A stretch of DNA of 64,000 bases from Pseudomonas tohonis (GTDB taxonomy: Bacteria; Pseudomonadota; Gammaproteobacteria; Pseudomonadales; Pseudomonadaceae): contig NZ_AP023189.1 of NCBI RefSeq assembly GCF_012767755.2, positions 2,420,001-2,484,000 of the forward strand, written 5' to 3'. The translations under genes were made by a program, and so were the position numbers. Under the pieces are notes generated by a model. The model saw nothing but the letters and a program-made list of their open reading frames with translations, was not told the origin of the DNA and did no database searches. Within the stretch, counting starts at the first letter, position 1. Each line of letters starts with the position of its first letter. Positions 38,944 through 48,490 of the stretch are shown here, one piece after another.

Positions 38944-41178
38944 ATGGATGATCAGTTGCTGTTCCTCTCCGATGACGACGATACCCCCGTGCGGCATTCC
39001 GGCCCGGCCTGGCGCGTGCTGGCGGTGGACGACGATGCCGATTTCCAGCGCGCCACCGCCTTCGCCCTGGGCGAACTCGAGATCGAGGGTGGCCGCATCG
39101 AGCTGATCCAGGCATTCAGCCTGCGTGAGGCGGCGGCGATCCTTGCCGAGCGTCGCGATATCGCGGTGATCCTCCTGGATGTGGTGATGGAGAGCGAGGA
39201 TGCCGGCCTGCGCCTGGTGAGAACCTTGCGCGAGGTGATCGGCAACGCCGAGGCGCGCATCGTGATGCTGACCGGCGAGCCGGGTACGGCCCCGGTGCAC
39301 GAGGTGATGCGCGATTACGACATCAACGACTACTGGACCAAGAGCGAGATGACCGCCGAGCGCCTGCTCACGGTGCTCACCTCGGGCATCCGCGCCTTCG
39401 CCCAGTTGCAGGCCGTGGCCCGGGCGCGGCGCGGCCTGCAGTCGATCGTCGAGTCGAGCAACTCGCTGTTCTGCTCGCGCAATACCCGCGAATTGGCGAC
39501 CAAGATCCTCTCCGAGATCGCCACGTTGCTGGATGTGGGCATCGAGGGGCTCGTCTGCATGCGCGTCGAGCCGGAGCCGGGTGGCTACGCCACGGGTGAT
39601 GAGGTGCGGGTGGTCGGCGCCACCGGTGACTACGTGCAGGCCCTCGACGGCGACCTCGACGGCCTTGGCCGCCCGCACGTGGCGGCGCTGCTGCGCCAGT
39701 GCCTGCAGGCGCAGCAGACGCTGCGCGTGGAGCAGGGCATCGTGCTGTTCTTCTCGCGCTTCCAGGCCGGCGCCGACTACGCCTGCTACGTCCGCACCGA
39801 GCGCGAGCTGGACGATACCGAACTGGAGCTGCTCAAGGTGTTCAGCGCCAGCATCAGCCGTGGCCTGTACAACGTCTCGTTGTTCAGCCGCCTGGAGGAA
39901 ATGGCCTACCAGGACGAGTTGCTGAGGATTCCCAACCGCAACGCCCTGATCCGCATGCTCGACCTGGTCCTGCAGAGCGAGGACCGGGACAAGCAGGTGC
40001 TGGTGCTGATCGACATCGACGATTTCTCCGGCGCCAATATCGCGTTCGGCACGGGTTATGGCGACTTCATCCTCGGCCTGGTGGCCAAGCGCTTGCGCGA
40101 AGCCTTCGAGCACGAGGTGCTGGTGGCGCGGATCAAGGACGACCTGTTCGCCGTGCTGGGGCCCGAGTCCCGGGTGCGTGCGGCGGACATCGTCGCCCTG
40201 TTCCGCCGCAGCAACCGTCCCTACGAACTGGGCCAGGTGCACAGCCTGGGCAGCGTGACCCTGCGCCTGGCGGATTTCGTCGGCAATGCCAGCGTGGCCC
40301 TGCAATCGGCGCTGTTGACGCTGAAACAGGCCAAGCAACTGGGCCATGACCAGCACCTGGTGCATGACCCGCAATTGCAGACGGTACACGCCGAGTCCTA
40401 CCGCATGCTCCTGGCCCTGCGCGATGCCGTGGATGCCGGGCGCATCGGCATCGAGCTGCAGCCCCAGTTGCATTTGCCGGATGGCCGCGTGACGGGCGTT
40501 GAAGCCCTGGCCCGCTGGCGCCAGGAGGATGGCAGCATGGTGCCGCCGGGGCGCTTCATCCCGCTGGCCGAGGCCACCGGCTACATCCTGCCGCTGGGGG
40601 ACCTGCTGCTGCGCCTGTCGTTGCGTGAGGCGGCGCGGCTGGCCGAGGCCGGGCATGCGGACATCCGCGTGGCGGTGAACGTCTCGGCGCCGCAATTGCT
40701 GCAGCGGGACTTCATCGAGCGTTTCAGCCTGCACCTGGAGAACGCCGGGGTATCGCCCCGGCAGATCGAGGTGGAGATCACCGAGTCGGTGGCGATGCGC
40801 AACTTCGAGCTGGTCTGCGAGCAGCTCAAGGCCTTGCGCGAAATGGGCGTGACCATCGCCATCGACGATTTCGGCACCGGCTTCTCCTCGCTCAGCTACC
40901 TGCGCCGGCTGCCGGCGGACCGGCTGAAGATCGACCGCAGCTTCATCGTCGAGATCGACGAGGCGGAAGGCGAGGCGCTGATCGCCGACGCGGTGATCCA
41001 GATCGCCGCGCGGGTCGGCATGCAGGTGATCGCCGAAGGGGTTGAGACCGAGAGCCAGGCGCAGTGGGTGCTGCGCAACGGTTGCAGCGAAGCCCAGGGC
41101 TTCCTGTTCGCCCGGCCCATGCCCTGTGACCGCCTGATCGGCTGGCTCGCCGACAGGGCCGGGCCCCGCAGCGGATGA
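38944..41178 (+). CDS. response regulator with DUF3369, degenerate GGDEF and EAL domains
   Basis: A 744-aa cytoplasmic c-di-GMP signalling protein. Receiver domain about 20-155 with D79 (VILLDVVME); DUF3369 about 160-325; GGDEF-like domain with ARIKDDLFAVL in place of the active-site GGDEF, so no cyclase activity is expected; EAL domain about 490-735 with GVEALARW, NVSAPQLLQ, EITESVAM, IDDFGTGFSS, LKIDRSF and EGVET intact, so an active c-di-GMP phosphodiesterase is likely. The stop overlaps the start of the following histidine kinase (ATGA), which probably phosphorylates its receiver. Confidence 0.92.
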   Translation: MDDQLLFLSDDDDTPVRHSGPAWRVLAVDDDADFQRATAFALGELEIEGGRIELIQAFSLREAAAILAERRDIAVILLDVVMESEDAGLRLVRTLREVIGNAEARIVMLTGEPGTAPVHEVMRDYDINDYWTKSEMTAERLLTVLTSGIRAFAQLQAVARARRGLQSIVESSNSLFCSRNTRELATKILSEIATLLDVGIEGLVCMRVEPEPGGYATGDEVRVVGATGDYVQALDGDLDGLGRPHVAALLRQCLQAQQTLRVEQGIVLFFSRFQAGADYACYVRTERELDDTELELLKVFSASISRGLYNVSLFSRLEEMAYQDELLRIPNRNALIRMLDLVLQSEDRDKQVLVLIDIDDFSGANIAFGTGYGDFILGLVAKRLREAFEHEVLVARIKDDLFAVLGPESRVRAADIVALFRRSNRPYELGQVHSLGSVTLRLADFVGNASVALQSALLTLKQAKQLGHDQHLVHDPQLQTVHAESYRMLLALRDAVDAGRIGIELQPQLHLPDGRVTGVEALARWRQEDGSMVPPGRFIPLAEATGYILPLGDLLLRLSLREAARLAEAGHADIRVAVNVSAPQLLQRDFIERFSLHLENAGVSPRQIEVEITESVAMRNFELVCEQLKALREMGVTIAIDDFGTGFSSLSYLRRLPADRLKIDRSFIVEIDEAEGEALIADAVIQIAARVGMQVIAEGVETESQAQWVLRNGCSEAQGFLFARPMPCDRLIGWLADRAGPRSG

Positions 41179-43082
41179 GTCCGGACTCGCTGCAGCGTTT
41201 CTCCCGTCGGGTGTTGCTGCGCAGCCTGCTGACGCTGTTCCTGCCCTGGGCGCTGCTGATCCTGGTGCTGACGGTGCTGCTCTATGACCGCCTGCTGGAC
41301 GCCAAGCTGGCGCCGCGCCTGCACGACCAGCAAGCCAGCCTCAGCGAGGGGCTGGGCGTGCTCAATCGTTATGTTGCCTCCCTGCGCGGCAATCTCCTGT
41401 TCCTCTCCCAGCATCCGGCGATAGGCGCCGCCCTGGAACGCGGCGACCCGCAGGACCTGGCACTGTTGCGGCGGCTGATGCTGGACTTTTCCCAGAGCTC
41501 CGGGCGCTACGACCAGATCCGCTGGCTCGACGAGCGCGGCCAGGAGCGGGTGCGGGTGGACCTGCGAGAGGGGCGGGCGGTTCGGGTCCCGGACTCCGAG
41601 CTGCAGAACAAGGCGGATCGCTACTTCTTCGTCGAGGCGATGCAGTTACCACCGGGGGCGTTCTACCTGTCGCGCTTCGACCTGAACCAGGAGCGTGGGC
41701 AACTGGAGCGACCGCTGAAGCCGACGTTGCGGGCGGCGACGCCCCTGTTCGACAAGGCCGGACGGCCACGCGGGGTGCTGGTGCTCAATTACCTGGGGCA
41801 GGTGTTGCTGGACCGGGTCGGGCAGATTTCCACCCGCTACGGCGGCTACCTGGAGCTGGTGGATTTCGAGGGCTACTGGATCTATTCGCGCAAGCCCGGG
41901 CAGGCGTGGGGGTTCATGCTCGACCGCCCGCAGGATACGGTCGCCAGCCGCTACCCGCAGAGCTGGGCGCGGATGCGCAGCCAGCCGTCGGGGCAGTTCA
42001 TCGACGCTGCCGGGCTCTGGGCCTTCGTCCGCTTCGATCCGGGCGACAGCGGCGACGACCCGGATGGCGCGGAGCGTGACAGTGGGCGTGACTGGTTGCT
42101 GGTGTCGCTGTTGCCGGTGGACATCCTGCAGTCCCTGCGGCTCCAGGTGTTCTGGCAGATGCTGGCGTTCGGCGCCTTCATGCTCTTCGTGGGCCTGGCG
42201 GTGGTCCTGCGACTGGCCTTGACGGAGGCCGACCGCGATCGGGCGTTGGCCGGGTTGGAGGCGCGGGGCGATGAGCTGGCGCAGAGCAACCGGCAGCTCA
42301 CCGATACGGTTGAGGCGCTGCAGCGCACCCAGGGGGCGCTGATCCAGGCGGAGAAGCTGTCCTCCCTGGGCACGCTGGTGGCGGGGGTCGCCCACGAGCT
42401 GAACACGCCCATCGGCGCGGCCAGCGTGGCGGCGTCGGCCCTGGACAAGAGCCGGGAGCAGCTGGAGCAGGGGTTCCGGGAGGGGTTGCAGCGTTCTGCG
42501 CTGGAGCGGTTCCTGCAACGCAACGCTGAGGGGCTGGCGATCATCCTCGCCAACCTGGGGCGCATGGCACTGCTGACCCGTGCCTTCAAGCAACTGGCCA
42601 CCGACCGCGCCAGTGTGGAGCGGCGACGTTTCGACCTGGTGGCGCTGGTGGATGAGGTGATGCTGGTGTTCGCGCCGCGGCTCAAGGCCACCTCCCACCG
42701 GGTACTGCTCAACCTGCCGCCGAGCCTGATGCTGGACAGCTACCCCGGGCCGCTGGGGCAGATCGTGCAGAACCTGATCGAGAACGCGTTGGTGCACGCT
42801 TTCGCGCCAGGGGAGAGCGGCACCGTGCGGGTGCGTGCGGATATCGATGACGGGGGCCGCCATTGCGTGATCGAAGTGGAGGACGACGGCTGCGGAATGA
42901 CGGAGGAGGTCCTGGCGCGCATCTTCGACCCCTTCTTCACCACGCGGCGCGGTTCGGGTGGCACCGGGCTGGGCCTGCACCTGACCCACCAGTTGGCGGT
43001 GGACATCCTCGGTGCGGAGTTGCAGGTGAGCAGCACGCCGGGGCGGGGAACGCTGTTCAGGGTGAGACTTCCATTGGGCTGA
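41175..43082 (+). CDS. membrane sensor histidine kinase partnered with EAL protein
   Basis: A 635-aa kinase: TM1 about 15-38, long extracytoplasmic Cache-like sensor about 40-320 (YFFVEAMQLPPGAFYLSRFD; TPLFDKAGRPRGVLVLN), TM2 about 325-350, coiled coil, H-box SLGTLVAGVAHELNTPIGAA (His near 407), N-box QIVQNLIENALVHAF, G-boxes EDDGCGMTEE and GSGGTGLGLHL. No receiver domain. Its ATG lies inside the end of the EAL gene (ATGA), so the pair should be made in a fixed ratio and act as one two-component c-di-GMP system. Signal unknown. Confidence 0.9.
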   Translation: MSPDSLQRFSRRVLLRSLLTLFLPWALLILVLTVLLYDRLLDAKLAPRLHDQQASLSEGLGVLNRYVASLRGNLLFLSQHPAIGAALERGDPQDLALLRRLMLDFSQSSGRYDQIRWLDERGQERVRVDLREGRAVRVPDSELQNKADRYFFVEAMQLPPGAFYLSRFDLNQERGQLERPLKPTLRAATPLFDKAGRPRGVLVLNYLGQVLLDRVGQISTRYGGYLELVDFEGYWIYSRKPGQAWGFMLDRPQDTVASRYPQSWARMRSQPSGQFIDAAGLWAFVRFDPGDSGDDPDGAERDSGRDWLLVSLLPVDILQSLRLQVFWQMLAFGAFMLFVGLAVVLRLALTEADRDRALAGLEARGDELAQSNRQLTDTVEALQRTQGALIQAEKLSSLGTLVAGVAHELNTPIGAASVAASALDKSREQLEQGFREGLQRSALERFLQRNAEGLAIILANLGRMALLTRAFKQLATDRASVERRRFDLVALVDEVMLVFAPRLKATSHRVLLNLPPSLMLDSYPGPLGQIVQNLIENALVHAFAPGESGTVRVRADIDDGGRHCVIEVEDDGCGMTEEVLARIFDPFFTTRRGSGGTGLGLHLTHQLAVDILGAELQVSSTPGRGTLFRVRLPLG

Positions 43083-43163
43083 TTGGGGGATATCCCATTT
43101 CTCTGGGGGCGCAGGTAGAATTCGCGCCCTTCATCGGCCGTGGCTTACAGAGAGGCCCCCGTC

Positions 43164-43439
43164 ATGATCTGCCGTGCAGGCTGTGGCGCCTGTTGCATAG
43201 CCCCCTCCATCAGTTCTCCCATCCCCGGCATGCCCAATGGCAAGGCGGCGGGGGAGCGGTGCGTCCATCTTTCCGCCGAGCACCTTTGCGCGATCTTCGG
43301 CCAGCCAAGCCGCCCGAAGGTGTGCAGCGACTTCGATGCCGATCCTTTTGTCTGTGGCGACAGCCGGGAAGAGGCGATACGTTTGCTGGGCTGGTTGGAA
43401 CAAGAGACGGCCGTGGCGGTCAGTCAATCTATCCAGTAG
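43164..43439 (+). CDS. YkgJ family cysteine cluster protein
   Basis: A 91-aa protein with eight cysteines: start MICRAGCGACC, then RCVHLS, LCAIFG, KVCSDF and FVCGDS, the pattern of the zinc/iron-chelating YkgJ family. Function unknown. The ATG at 43164 follows GAGAGGCCCCCGTC; a GTG 24 nt upstream is less likely. It is 81 nt after the kinase gene and 46 nt before the START-domain gene. Confidence 0.85.
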   Translation: MICRAGCGACCIAPSISSPIPGMPNGKAAGERCVHLSAEHLCAIFGQPSRPKVCSDFDADPFVCGDSREEAIRLLGWLEQETAVAVSQSIQ

Positions 43440-43485
43440 CCGTCCGGACGGACGACGGCTGGTCATCATAAGAAGGAGAACAAAG

Positions 43486-44100
43486 ATGGTTTCGCTGCAA
43501 CGAATCGCTGTGATCTGCGGGTTGAGCGCAACGGCGCTGATGGCCGCAACTGCCCATGCCGAGGACTGGAAGCTGGCCAAGGACGAGGACGGCATCAAGG
43601 TGTACCTGAGCGAGGTGGCCGGTTCCAAGTACAAGGCCTATCGCGGGGTCGCCACCCTCAAGACCGACGTCGCCACACTGCGCAAGCTGCAGGAAGACGT
43701 TTCCGGCTCCTGCGCCTGGATCCACGAGTGCGAGCAGCAGAAACTGCTCAAGTCGGAAGGCGCCGACAGCTGGACCTACACCCGCTTCAATACCCCCTGG
43801 CCGGTCACCCCGCGTGACTCGGTGATCCACGCCACCACCACCGAAGGTGCCGATGGCAGCCTGACCCGCACCCTCAAGGGCGAGCCCAAGTACCTGCCCG
43901 AAGAGAAGGGGTTCGTGCGCGTAGCGGCCGTGGAAGGGGTGTGGAAGTTCGTGCCCAAGGGCCCGGGCGAGGTGGAAGTGACCTATCAGGTGCACACCGA
44001 GCCGGGCGGCAGCGTGCCATCCTGGCTGGCCAACAGCTTCGTGGTCGATGCGCCGTTCAATACGATCAGCCACCTGCGTGAACGCGCCGAGAAGAAGTGA
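43486..44100 (+). CDS. exported START-domain (SRPBCC) protein
   Basis: A 204-aa protein with a signal peptide (RIAVICGLSATALMAATAHA, cleavage after AHA near 25) and a START-like lipid-binding fold: DWKLAKDEDGIKVYLSEV, YTRFNTPWPVTPRDSVIH and EVEVTYQVHTEPGG. A cysteine pair lies in SCAWIHECEQQ. Predicted periplasmic hydrophobic-ligand binder; ligand unknown. ATG preceded by AGAAGGAGAACAAAG. Ends at a strong terminator. Confidence 0.88.
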   Translation: MVSLQRIAVICGLSATALMAATAHAEDWKLAKDEDGIKVYLSEVAGSKYKAYRGVATLKTDVATLRKLQEDVSGSCAWIHECEQQKLLKSEGADSWTYTRFNTPWPVTPRDSVIHATTTEGADGSLTRTLKGEPKYLPEEKGFVRVAAVEGVWKFVPKGPGEVEVTYQVHTEPGGSVPSWLANSFVVDAPFNTISHLRERAEKK

Positions 44101-44116
44101 ACGAACGGTCGTATTG

Positions 44117-44146
44117 AAAAGAGGCCCCGCGATGCGGGGCCTTTTC
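44117..44146 (+). terminator. terminator of the START-domain gene
   Basis: AAAAGAGGCCCCGC, GAT loop, GCGGGGCCTTTTC: a long GC stem with A-run before and T-run after, 16 nt past the stop codon. The rest of 44147-44272 contains no gene I can support. Confidence 0.85.
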
Positions 44147-44272
44147 ATTCGTGCGGCAGCCGGGGCGGGCCTTGCGGTGGCGCGAGGGGGCACGCCCGGT
44201 GGGCGCATCGGTGCGTGAGCGGGGGCGTGGCGATAGTGGCCGCTTGCCTCGCATGCCTGGCTGGCGCCCATG

Positions 44273-44299
44273 AAAAAGCCCCGCGGGTGCGGGGCTTTT
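44273..44299 (-). terminator. gltA terminator
   Basis: AAAAAGCCCCGC and GCGGGGCTTTT form a 12-bp-class stem with a GGGT loop, 16 nt past the gltA stop; on the minus strand it ends in a T-run. Confidence 0.87.
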
Positions 44300-44315
44300 C
44301 CTGGAGCGGTACGTC

Positions 44316-45605
44316 TTACTTGCGCTTGTCGAGCGAGACGTAGTCGCGTTGCTCGTAGCCGGTGTACAGCTGGCGCGGACGGCCGATTTTGTACGGGCTG
44401 GAGAGCATTTCCTTCCAGTGGGAGATCCAGCCGACGGTGCGCGCCAGGGCGAAGATCACGGTGAACATGCTGGTCGGGATGCCGATCGCCTTGAGGATGA
44501 TCCCCGAGTAGAAGTCGACGTTCGGGTACAGGTTGCGTTCCTTGAAGTACGGATCGGTCAGGGCGATCTCTTCGAGACGCATGGCCAGTTCCAGTTGCGG
44601 ATCGTTCGTGATCCCCAGTTCCTTCAGGACTTCGTCGCAGGTCTGCTTCATCACGGTGGCGCGCGGGTCGCGGTTCTTGTAAACGCGATGGCCGAAGCCC
44701 ATAAGCTTGAACGGATCGTTCTTGTCCTTGGCCTTGGCGATGAACTTGTCGATGTTCGAGACATCGCCGATCTCATCGAGCATGGTCAGTACCGCTTCGT
44801 TGGCACCGCCGTGCGCCGGGCCCCACAGGGCGGCGATGCCGGCTGCGATGCAGGCGAACGGGTTGGCACCGGACGAACCGGCCAGGCGTACGGTGGAGGT
44901 GGAGGCGTTCTGCTCGTGGTCCGCATGCAGGATGAAGATGCGATCCATGGCCTTGGCCAGTACCGGGCTGATCGGTTTGATCTCGCACGGGGTGTTGAAC
45001 ATCATGTGCAGGAAGTTTTCCGCGTAGTTCAGGTCGTTGCGCGGATACATCATCGGCTGGCCCATGGAGTACTTGTAGACCATGGCAGCGATGGTGGGCA
45101 TCTTGGCGACCAGGCGGATCGCGGAGATTTCGCGATGGTGCGGGTCGTTGATGTCCAGGGAGTCGTGATAGAAGGCGGAGAGGGCGCCCACTACACCGCA
45201 CATGATCGCCATCGGATGGGCGTCGCGGCGGAAACCGTTGAAGAAGCTCTTCAGCTGCTCGTGAACCATGGTGTGGTTCTTGACGGTGCTGACGAACTTG
45301 GCCTTCTCCTCGGCGCTGGGCAATTCGCCATTCAGCAGCAGGTAGCAGGTTTCCAGGTAGTCGGATTCTTCGGCCAGTTGTTCGATGGGGTAGCCGCGAT
45401 GAAGCAGCACGCCCTTGTCGCCGTCGATGTAGGTGATCTTCGACTCGCAAGAGGCGGTAGACATAAAGCCAGGATCAAAAGTGAAGCGACCCGTGGAGGT
45501 CAGGCCCCGCACATCGATTACATCGGGACCTACGGTACCGGACAGAACGGGCAGCTCGACGGGGGCAATGCCCTCGATGATCAACTGCGCTTTTTTGTCA
45601 GCCAT
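44316..45605 (-). CDS. gltA: citrate synthase
   Basis: A 429-aa type II (hexameric, NADH-sensitive class) citrate synthase that condenses acetyl-CoA with oxaloacetate. Catalytic residues are visible: His in the [11 protein letters not shown] segment, His in [13 protein letters not shown], and Asp in the C-terminal [19 protein letters not shown] preceded by AGGAGGCCGCT. Transcribed away from sdhC across 361 nt that contain clear promoters for both. Confidence 0.97.
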   Translation of the reverse strand: MADKKAQLIIEGIAPVELPVLSGTVGPDVIDVRGLTSTGRFTFDPGFMSTASCESKITYIDGDKGVLLHRGYPIEQLAEESDYLETCYLLLNGELPSAEEKAKFVSTVKNHTMVHEQLKSFFNGFRRDAHPMAIMCGVVGALSAFYHDSLDINDPHHREISAIRLVAKMPTIAAMVYKYSMGQPMMYPRNDLNYAENFLHMMFNTPCEIKPISPVLAKAMDRIFILHADHEQNASTSTVRLAGSSGANPFACIAAGIAALWGPAHGGANEAVLTMLDEIGDVSNIDKFIAKAKDKNDPFKLMGFGHRVYKNRDPRATVMKQTCDEVLKELGITNDPQLELAMRLEEIALTDPYFKERNLYPNVDFYSGIILKAIGIPTSMFTVIFALARTVGWISHWKEMLSSPYKIGRPRQLYTGYEQRDYVSLDKRK

Positions 45606-45663
45606 AGCGGCCTCCTATTTATGCTTGAAATCATCAGACAGCCCCCCACGCAGGGCCCGCACC

Positions 45664-45691
45664 ACTATAGTGAGATAAATGCGAATGTCAA
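45664..45691 (-). promoter_or_regulatory. sigma70 promoter of gltA
   Basis: On the minus strand, TTGACA (45691-45686) is a perfect -35, followed by a 16-nt spacer and TATAGT (45669-45664) as -10, 59 nt before the gltA start. Confidence 0.8.
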
Positions 45692-45805
45692 TTTGAAGAA
45701 ACCCATGTAGGAGAGGGGTTTGCGGGGTGTTTTTCGCTGAAAAAGGGCGCTATTTACGCCTTTTATATAAGGAGCGCAATCCGCTCTTAGGGGGAGGCCT
45801 TTCCG

Positions 45806-45834
45806 TTGTCATTAGTCAGCTAACTGTCTATACT
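45806..45834 (+). promoter_or_regulatory. sigma70 promoter of the sdh-suc cluster
   Basis: TTGTCA (45806-45811), 17-nt spacer, TATACT (45829-45834). It leaves an untranslated leader of about 125 nt before sdhC. The rest of the 361-nt gap between gltA and sdhC shows no gene; an AT-rich stretch near 45760-45775 may be an activator or UP-type region. Confidence 0.78.
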
Positions 45835-45952
45835 CAGCGCCCGACTGCCAGGGGCCCTGAAGCCCGTATTCTGGAGGTCGGCACTCCCTTGGTGAGGGGT
45901 ACCTGACCAGTGCACTTCCCGACAACTTGCCCTGATTGTTAGGGGCCTCAGT

Positions 45953-45970
45953 GTGAAAAAAAAGCCGTGA
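45953..45970 (+). other. five-codon leader frame overlapping sdhC start
   Basis: GTG-AAA-AAA-AAG-CCG-TGA, with AGGGG at 45941-45945 in good position for its GTG. Its stop overlaps the sdhC GTG (GTGA). Because of the A8 run it is out of frame with sdhC; six or nine A residues would fuse it in frame. Confidence 0.5.
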
Positions 45971-46341
45971 ATAGCCAACGACCTGTAAACCTAGATCTCA
46001 GGACCATCAAACTCCCAATCACTGCTTACACGTCCATTCTCCACCGTATCTCTGGCGTCATCCTCTTCGTCGGCATCGCTGTGCTGCTTTACGCACTCGG
46101 CAAGTCGCTGGCATCCGAGGAAGGCTTCGAGCAGGTGAAGGCGTGCCTGACCAGTCCGCTGGCCAAGTTTGTGATTTGGGGCCTGCTGTCCGCATTGCTT
46201 TATCACCTGGTCGCCGGTGTGCGCCACCTGGTGATGGATGCGGGTATCGGCGAGACGCTCGAGGGCGGCAAGCTGGGCTCGAAAATCGTCATCGCGATTT
46301 CCGCGGTGCTGATCGTGCTGGCGGGGGTGTGGGTATGGTAA
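45967..46341 (+). CDS. sdhC: succinate dehydrogenase cytochrome b556 subunit
   Basis: A 124-aa membrane-anchor subunit of complex II. Family motif RPVNLDLRTIKLPITAYTSI followed by LHRISGVILF (heme/quinone side, Ser and Arg conserved), three hydrophobic helices (about 28-48, 66-86, 104-124) and the heme His in LYHLVAGVRHLVMD. Start is GTG without its own ribosome site; see the upstream leader frame. The stop overlaps sdhD by 7 nt. First gene of sdhCDAB-sucAB-lpdG-sucCD. Confidence 0.94.
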   Translation: MNSQRPVNLDLRTIKLPITAYTSILHRISGVILFVGIAVLLYALGKSLASEEGFEQVKACLTSPLAKFVIWGLLSALLYHLVAGVRHLVMDAGIGETLEGGKLGSKIVIAISAVLIVLAGVWVW

Positions 46342-46703
46342 CCAATGTCACGAACTTCTCGCGTTCGGGCCTCTATGACTGGATGGCTCAGCGCGTTTCT
46401 GCGGTCGTTCTCGCGGCTTATTTCCTTTTCCTGCTGGGCTACCTCGTTGCGAATCCCGGCCTGACCTATGCTGACTGGCATGGTCTGTTCTCCCAGAACT
46501 GGATGCGCATCTTCAGCCTGCTCGGGCTGGTTGCTCTCGGTGTACATGCCTGGGTTGGCATGTGGACCATCTCCACTGACTACCTGACGCCGATGGCGCT
46601 GGGCAAGTGGGCAACCGTTGTGCGTTTCCTGTTCCAGGCAGTCTGCGGCATCGCCATGTTCGCGTACTTCGTCTGGGGCGTGCAGATTCTGTGGGGTATC
46701 TGA
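46335..46703 (+). CDS. sdhD: succinate dehydrogenase membrane anchor subunit
   Basis: A 122-aa second anchor subunit with three helices (about 20-40, 56-78, 90-115). SGLYDWMAQRVSAVVLAAY is the conserved entry region and LGVHAWVGMWTISTDYL carries the heme-ligand His. ATG at 46335 lies inside the end of sdhC, giving coupled translation; sdhA follows after 3 nt. Confidence 0.94.
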   Translation: MVTNVTNFSRSGLYDWMAQRVSAVVLAAYFLFLLGYLVANPGLTYADWHGLFSQNWMRIFSLLGLVALGVHAWVGMWTISTDYLTPMALGKWATVVRFLFQAVCGIAMFAYFVWGVQILWGI

Positions 46704-46706
46704 TCC

Positions 46707-48479
46707 ATGTCTAGCATTCGTACTCTTTCCTACGACGCCATCATCGTTGGCGGCGGTGGCGCTGGTATGCGCGCCGCGCTGCAACTGGCGCAAGGCGGCC
46801 ACAAGACTGCTGTGGTCACCAAGGTCTTCCCGACCCGTTCTCACACCGTTTCCGCCCAGGGCGGCATCACCTGCGCCATCGCTTCGGCCGACCCGAACGA
46901 CGATTGGCGCTGGCACATGTACGACACCGTCAAGGGCTCCGACTACATCGGTGACCAGGACGCGATCGAATACATGTGCTCCGTCGGCCCGGAAGCCGTG
47001 TTCGAGCTGGAACACATGGGCCTGCCGTTCTCCCGTACCGAGCAGGGCCGCATCTACCAGCGTCCGTTCGGTGGCCAGTCCAAGGACTTCGGCAAGGGTG
47101 GCCAGGCTGCCCGTACCTGCGCTGCGGCCGACCGTACCGGTCACGCGCTGCTGCACACCCTGTACCAGGCCAACCTGAAGAACGGCACCTCGTTCCTCAA
47201 CGAGTGGTACGCCGTCGACCTGGTGAAGAACCAGGATGGCGCCGTGGTCGGCATCATCGCCATCTGCATCGAGACCGGCGAGACCGTCTACATCCGCTCC
47301 AAGGCCGTGGTGCTGGCCACGGGTGGCGCTGGCCGCATCTATGCGTCCACCACCAACGCCCTGATCAACACCGGTGACGGCATCGGCATGGCCCTGCGTG
47401 CAGGCGTGCCGGTCCAGGACATCGAAATGTGGCAGTTCCACCCGACCGGTATCGCCGGTGCCGGCGTGCTGGTGACCGAAGGTTGCCGTGGCGAGGGTGG
47501 CTACCTGATCAACGCCCATGGCGAGCGCTTCATGGAGCGTTACGCTCCGAACGCCAAGGACCTGGCCGGCCGCGACGTGGTCGCCCGCTCCATGGTCAAG
47601 GAAGTGCTGGCCGGTAACGGCTGTGGCCCGGACAAGGACCACGTGCTGCTGAAGCTCGATCACCTGGGCGAGGAGGTGCTGCACAGCCGCCTGCCGGGTA
47701 TCTGTGAACTGTCGAAGACCTTCGCCCACGTCGACCCCGTCGTCGCGCCGGTGCCGGTGATCCCGACCTGCCACTACATGATGGGCGGCGTTGCCACCAA
47801 CATTCATGGCCAGGCCATCACCCAGGATGCCAACGGCAACGACACCATCATCGACGGCCTGTTCGCGGTCGGCGAAGTCGCCTGCGTATCCGTACACGGT
47901 GCCAACCGTCTCGGCGGCAACTCGCTGCTCGACCTGGTCGTGTTCGGTCGTGCTGCCGGCCTGCACCTGGAAAAAGCCCTCAAGGAAGGTATCGAGCACC
48001 GCGGTGCTTCGGAAACCGACCTGGAGCTGTCGCTCAAGCGCCTGTCCGGCGTAAACGAGCGCAGCAGTGGCGAAGACGTGGCTCCGCTGCGTAAAGAACT
48101 GCAGAACTGCATGCAGAACTACTTCGGCGTATTCCGTACCGGCGAGTACATGCAGAAAGGCATCGCTCAGCTGGCCGACCTGCGCGAGCGCATCGCCAAC
48201 GTGAAGATCGCCGACAAGAGCCAGGCCTTCAACACCGCGCGTATCGAGGCGCTGGAACTGCAGAACCTTCTCGAAGTGGCCGAGGCTACCGCGATCGCAG
48301 CGGAGGTCCGCAAGGAATCCCGTGGCGCGCACGCCCGCGAAGACTTCGAAGATCGTGACGACGAGAACTGGCTGTGCCACACCCTGTATTTCCCGGGTGA
48401 GAAACGCGTTACCAAGCGCGACGTCAACTTCACGCCCAAGACAGTTCCGGCGTTTGAACCCAAAGTACGTACCTATTAA
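46707..48479 (+). CDS. sdhA: succinate dehydrogenase flavoprotein subunit
   Basis: A 590-aa catalytic subunit oxidising succinate to fumarate. N-terminal FAD motif [15 protein letters not shown], covalent-FAD histidine in [11 protein letters not shown] (about 44), substrate-site segments [23 protein letters not shown] and the proton-relay Arg region [14 protein letters not shown], then [13 protein letters not shown]. Length is standard. Same operon as the anchors and sdhB (12 nt before the sdhB ATG). Confidence 0.97.
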   Translation: MSSIRTLSYDAIIVGGGGAGMRAALQLAQGGHKTAVVTKVFPTRSHTVSAQGGITCAIASADPNDDWRWHMYDTVKGSDYIGDQDAIEYMCSVGPEAVFELEHMGLPFSRTEQGRIYQRPFGGQSKDFGKGGQAARTCAAADRTGHALLHTLYQANLKNGTSFLNEWYAVDLVKNQDGAVVGIIAICIETGETVYIRSKAVVLATGGAGRIYASTTNALINTGDGIGMALRAGVPVQDIEMWQFHPTGIAGAGVLVTEGCRGEGGYLINAHGERFMERYAPNAKDLAGRDVVARSMVKEVLAGNGCGPDKDHVLLKLDHLGEEVLHSRLPGICELSKTFAHVDPVVAPVPVIPTCHYMMGGVATNIHGQAITQDANGNDTIIDGLFAVGEVACVSVHGANRLGGNSLLDLVVFGRAAGLHLEKALKEGIEHRGASETDLELSLKRLSGVNERSSGEDVAPLRKELQNCMQNYFGVFRTGEYMQKGIAQLADLRERIANVKIADKSQAFNTARIEALELQNLLEVAEATAIAAEVRKESRGAHAREDFEDRDDENWLCHTLYFPGEKRVTKRDVNFTPKTVPAFEPKVRTY

Positions 48480-48490
48480 GGGTGGCTGAT

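Noticed and set aside
44147..44272. Possible small gene between the START-domain gene and gltA
   Set aside because: Lies between two terminators; only GC-rich open frames without ribosome sites or coding pattern.
46203..48380. 725-codon open frame antisense to sdhD-sdhA
   Set aside because: Antisense shadow created by codon bias; both sense genes have all catalytic motifs.
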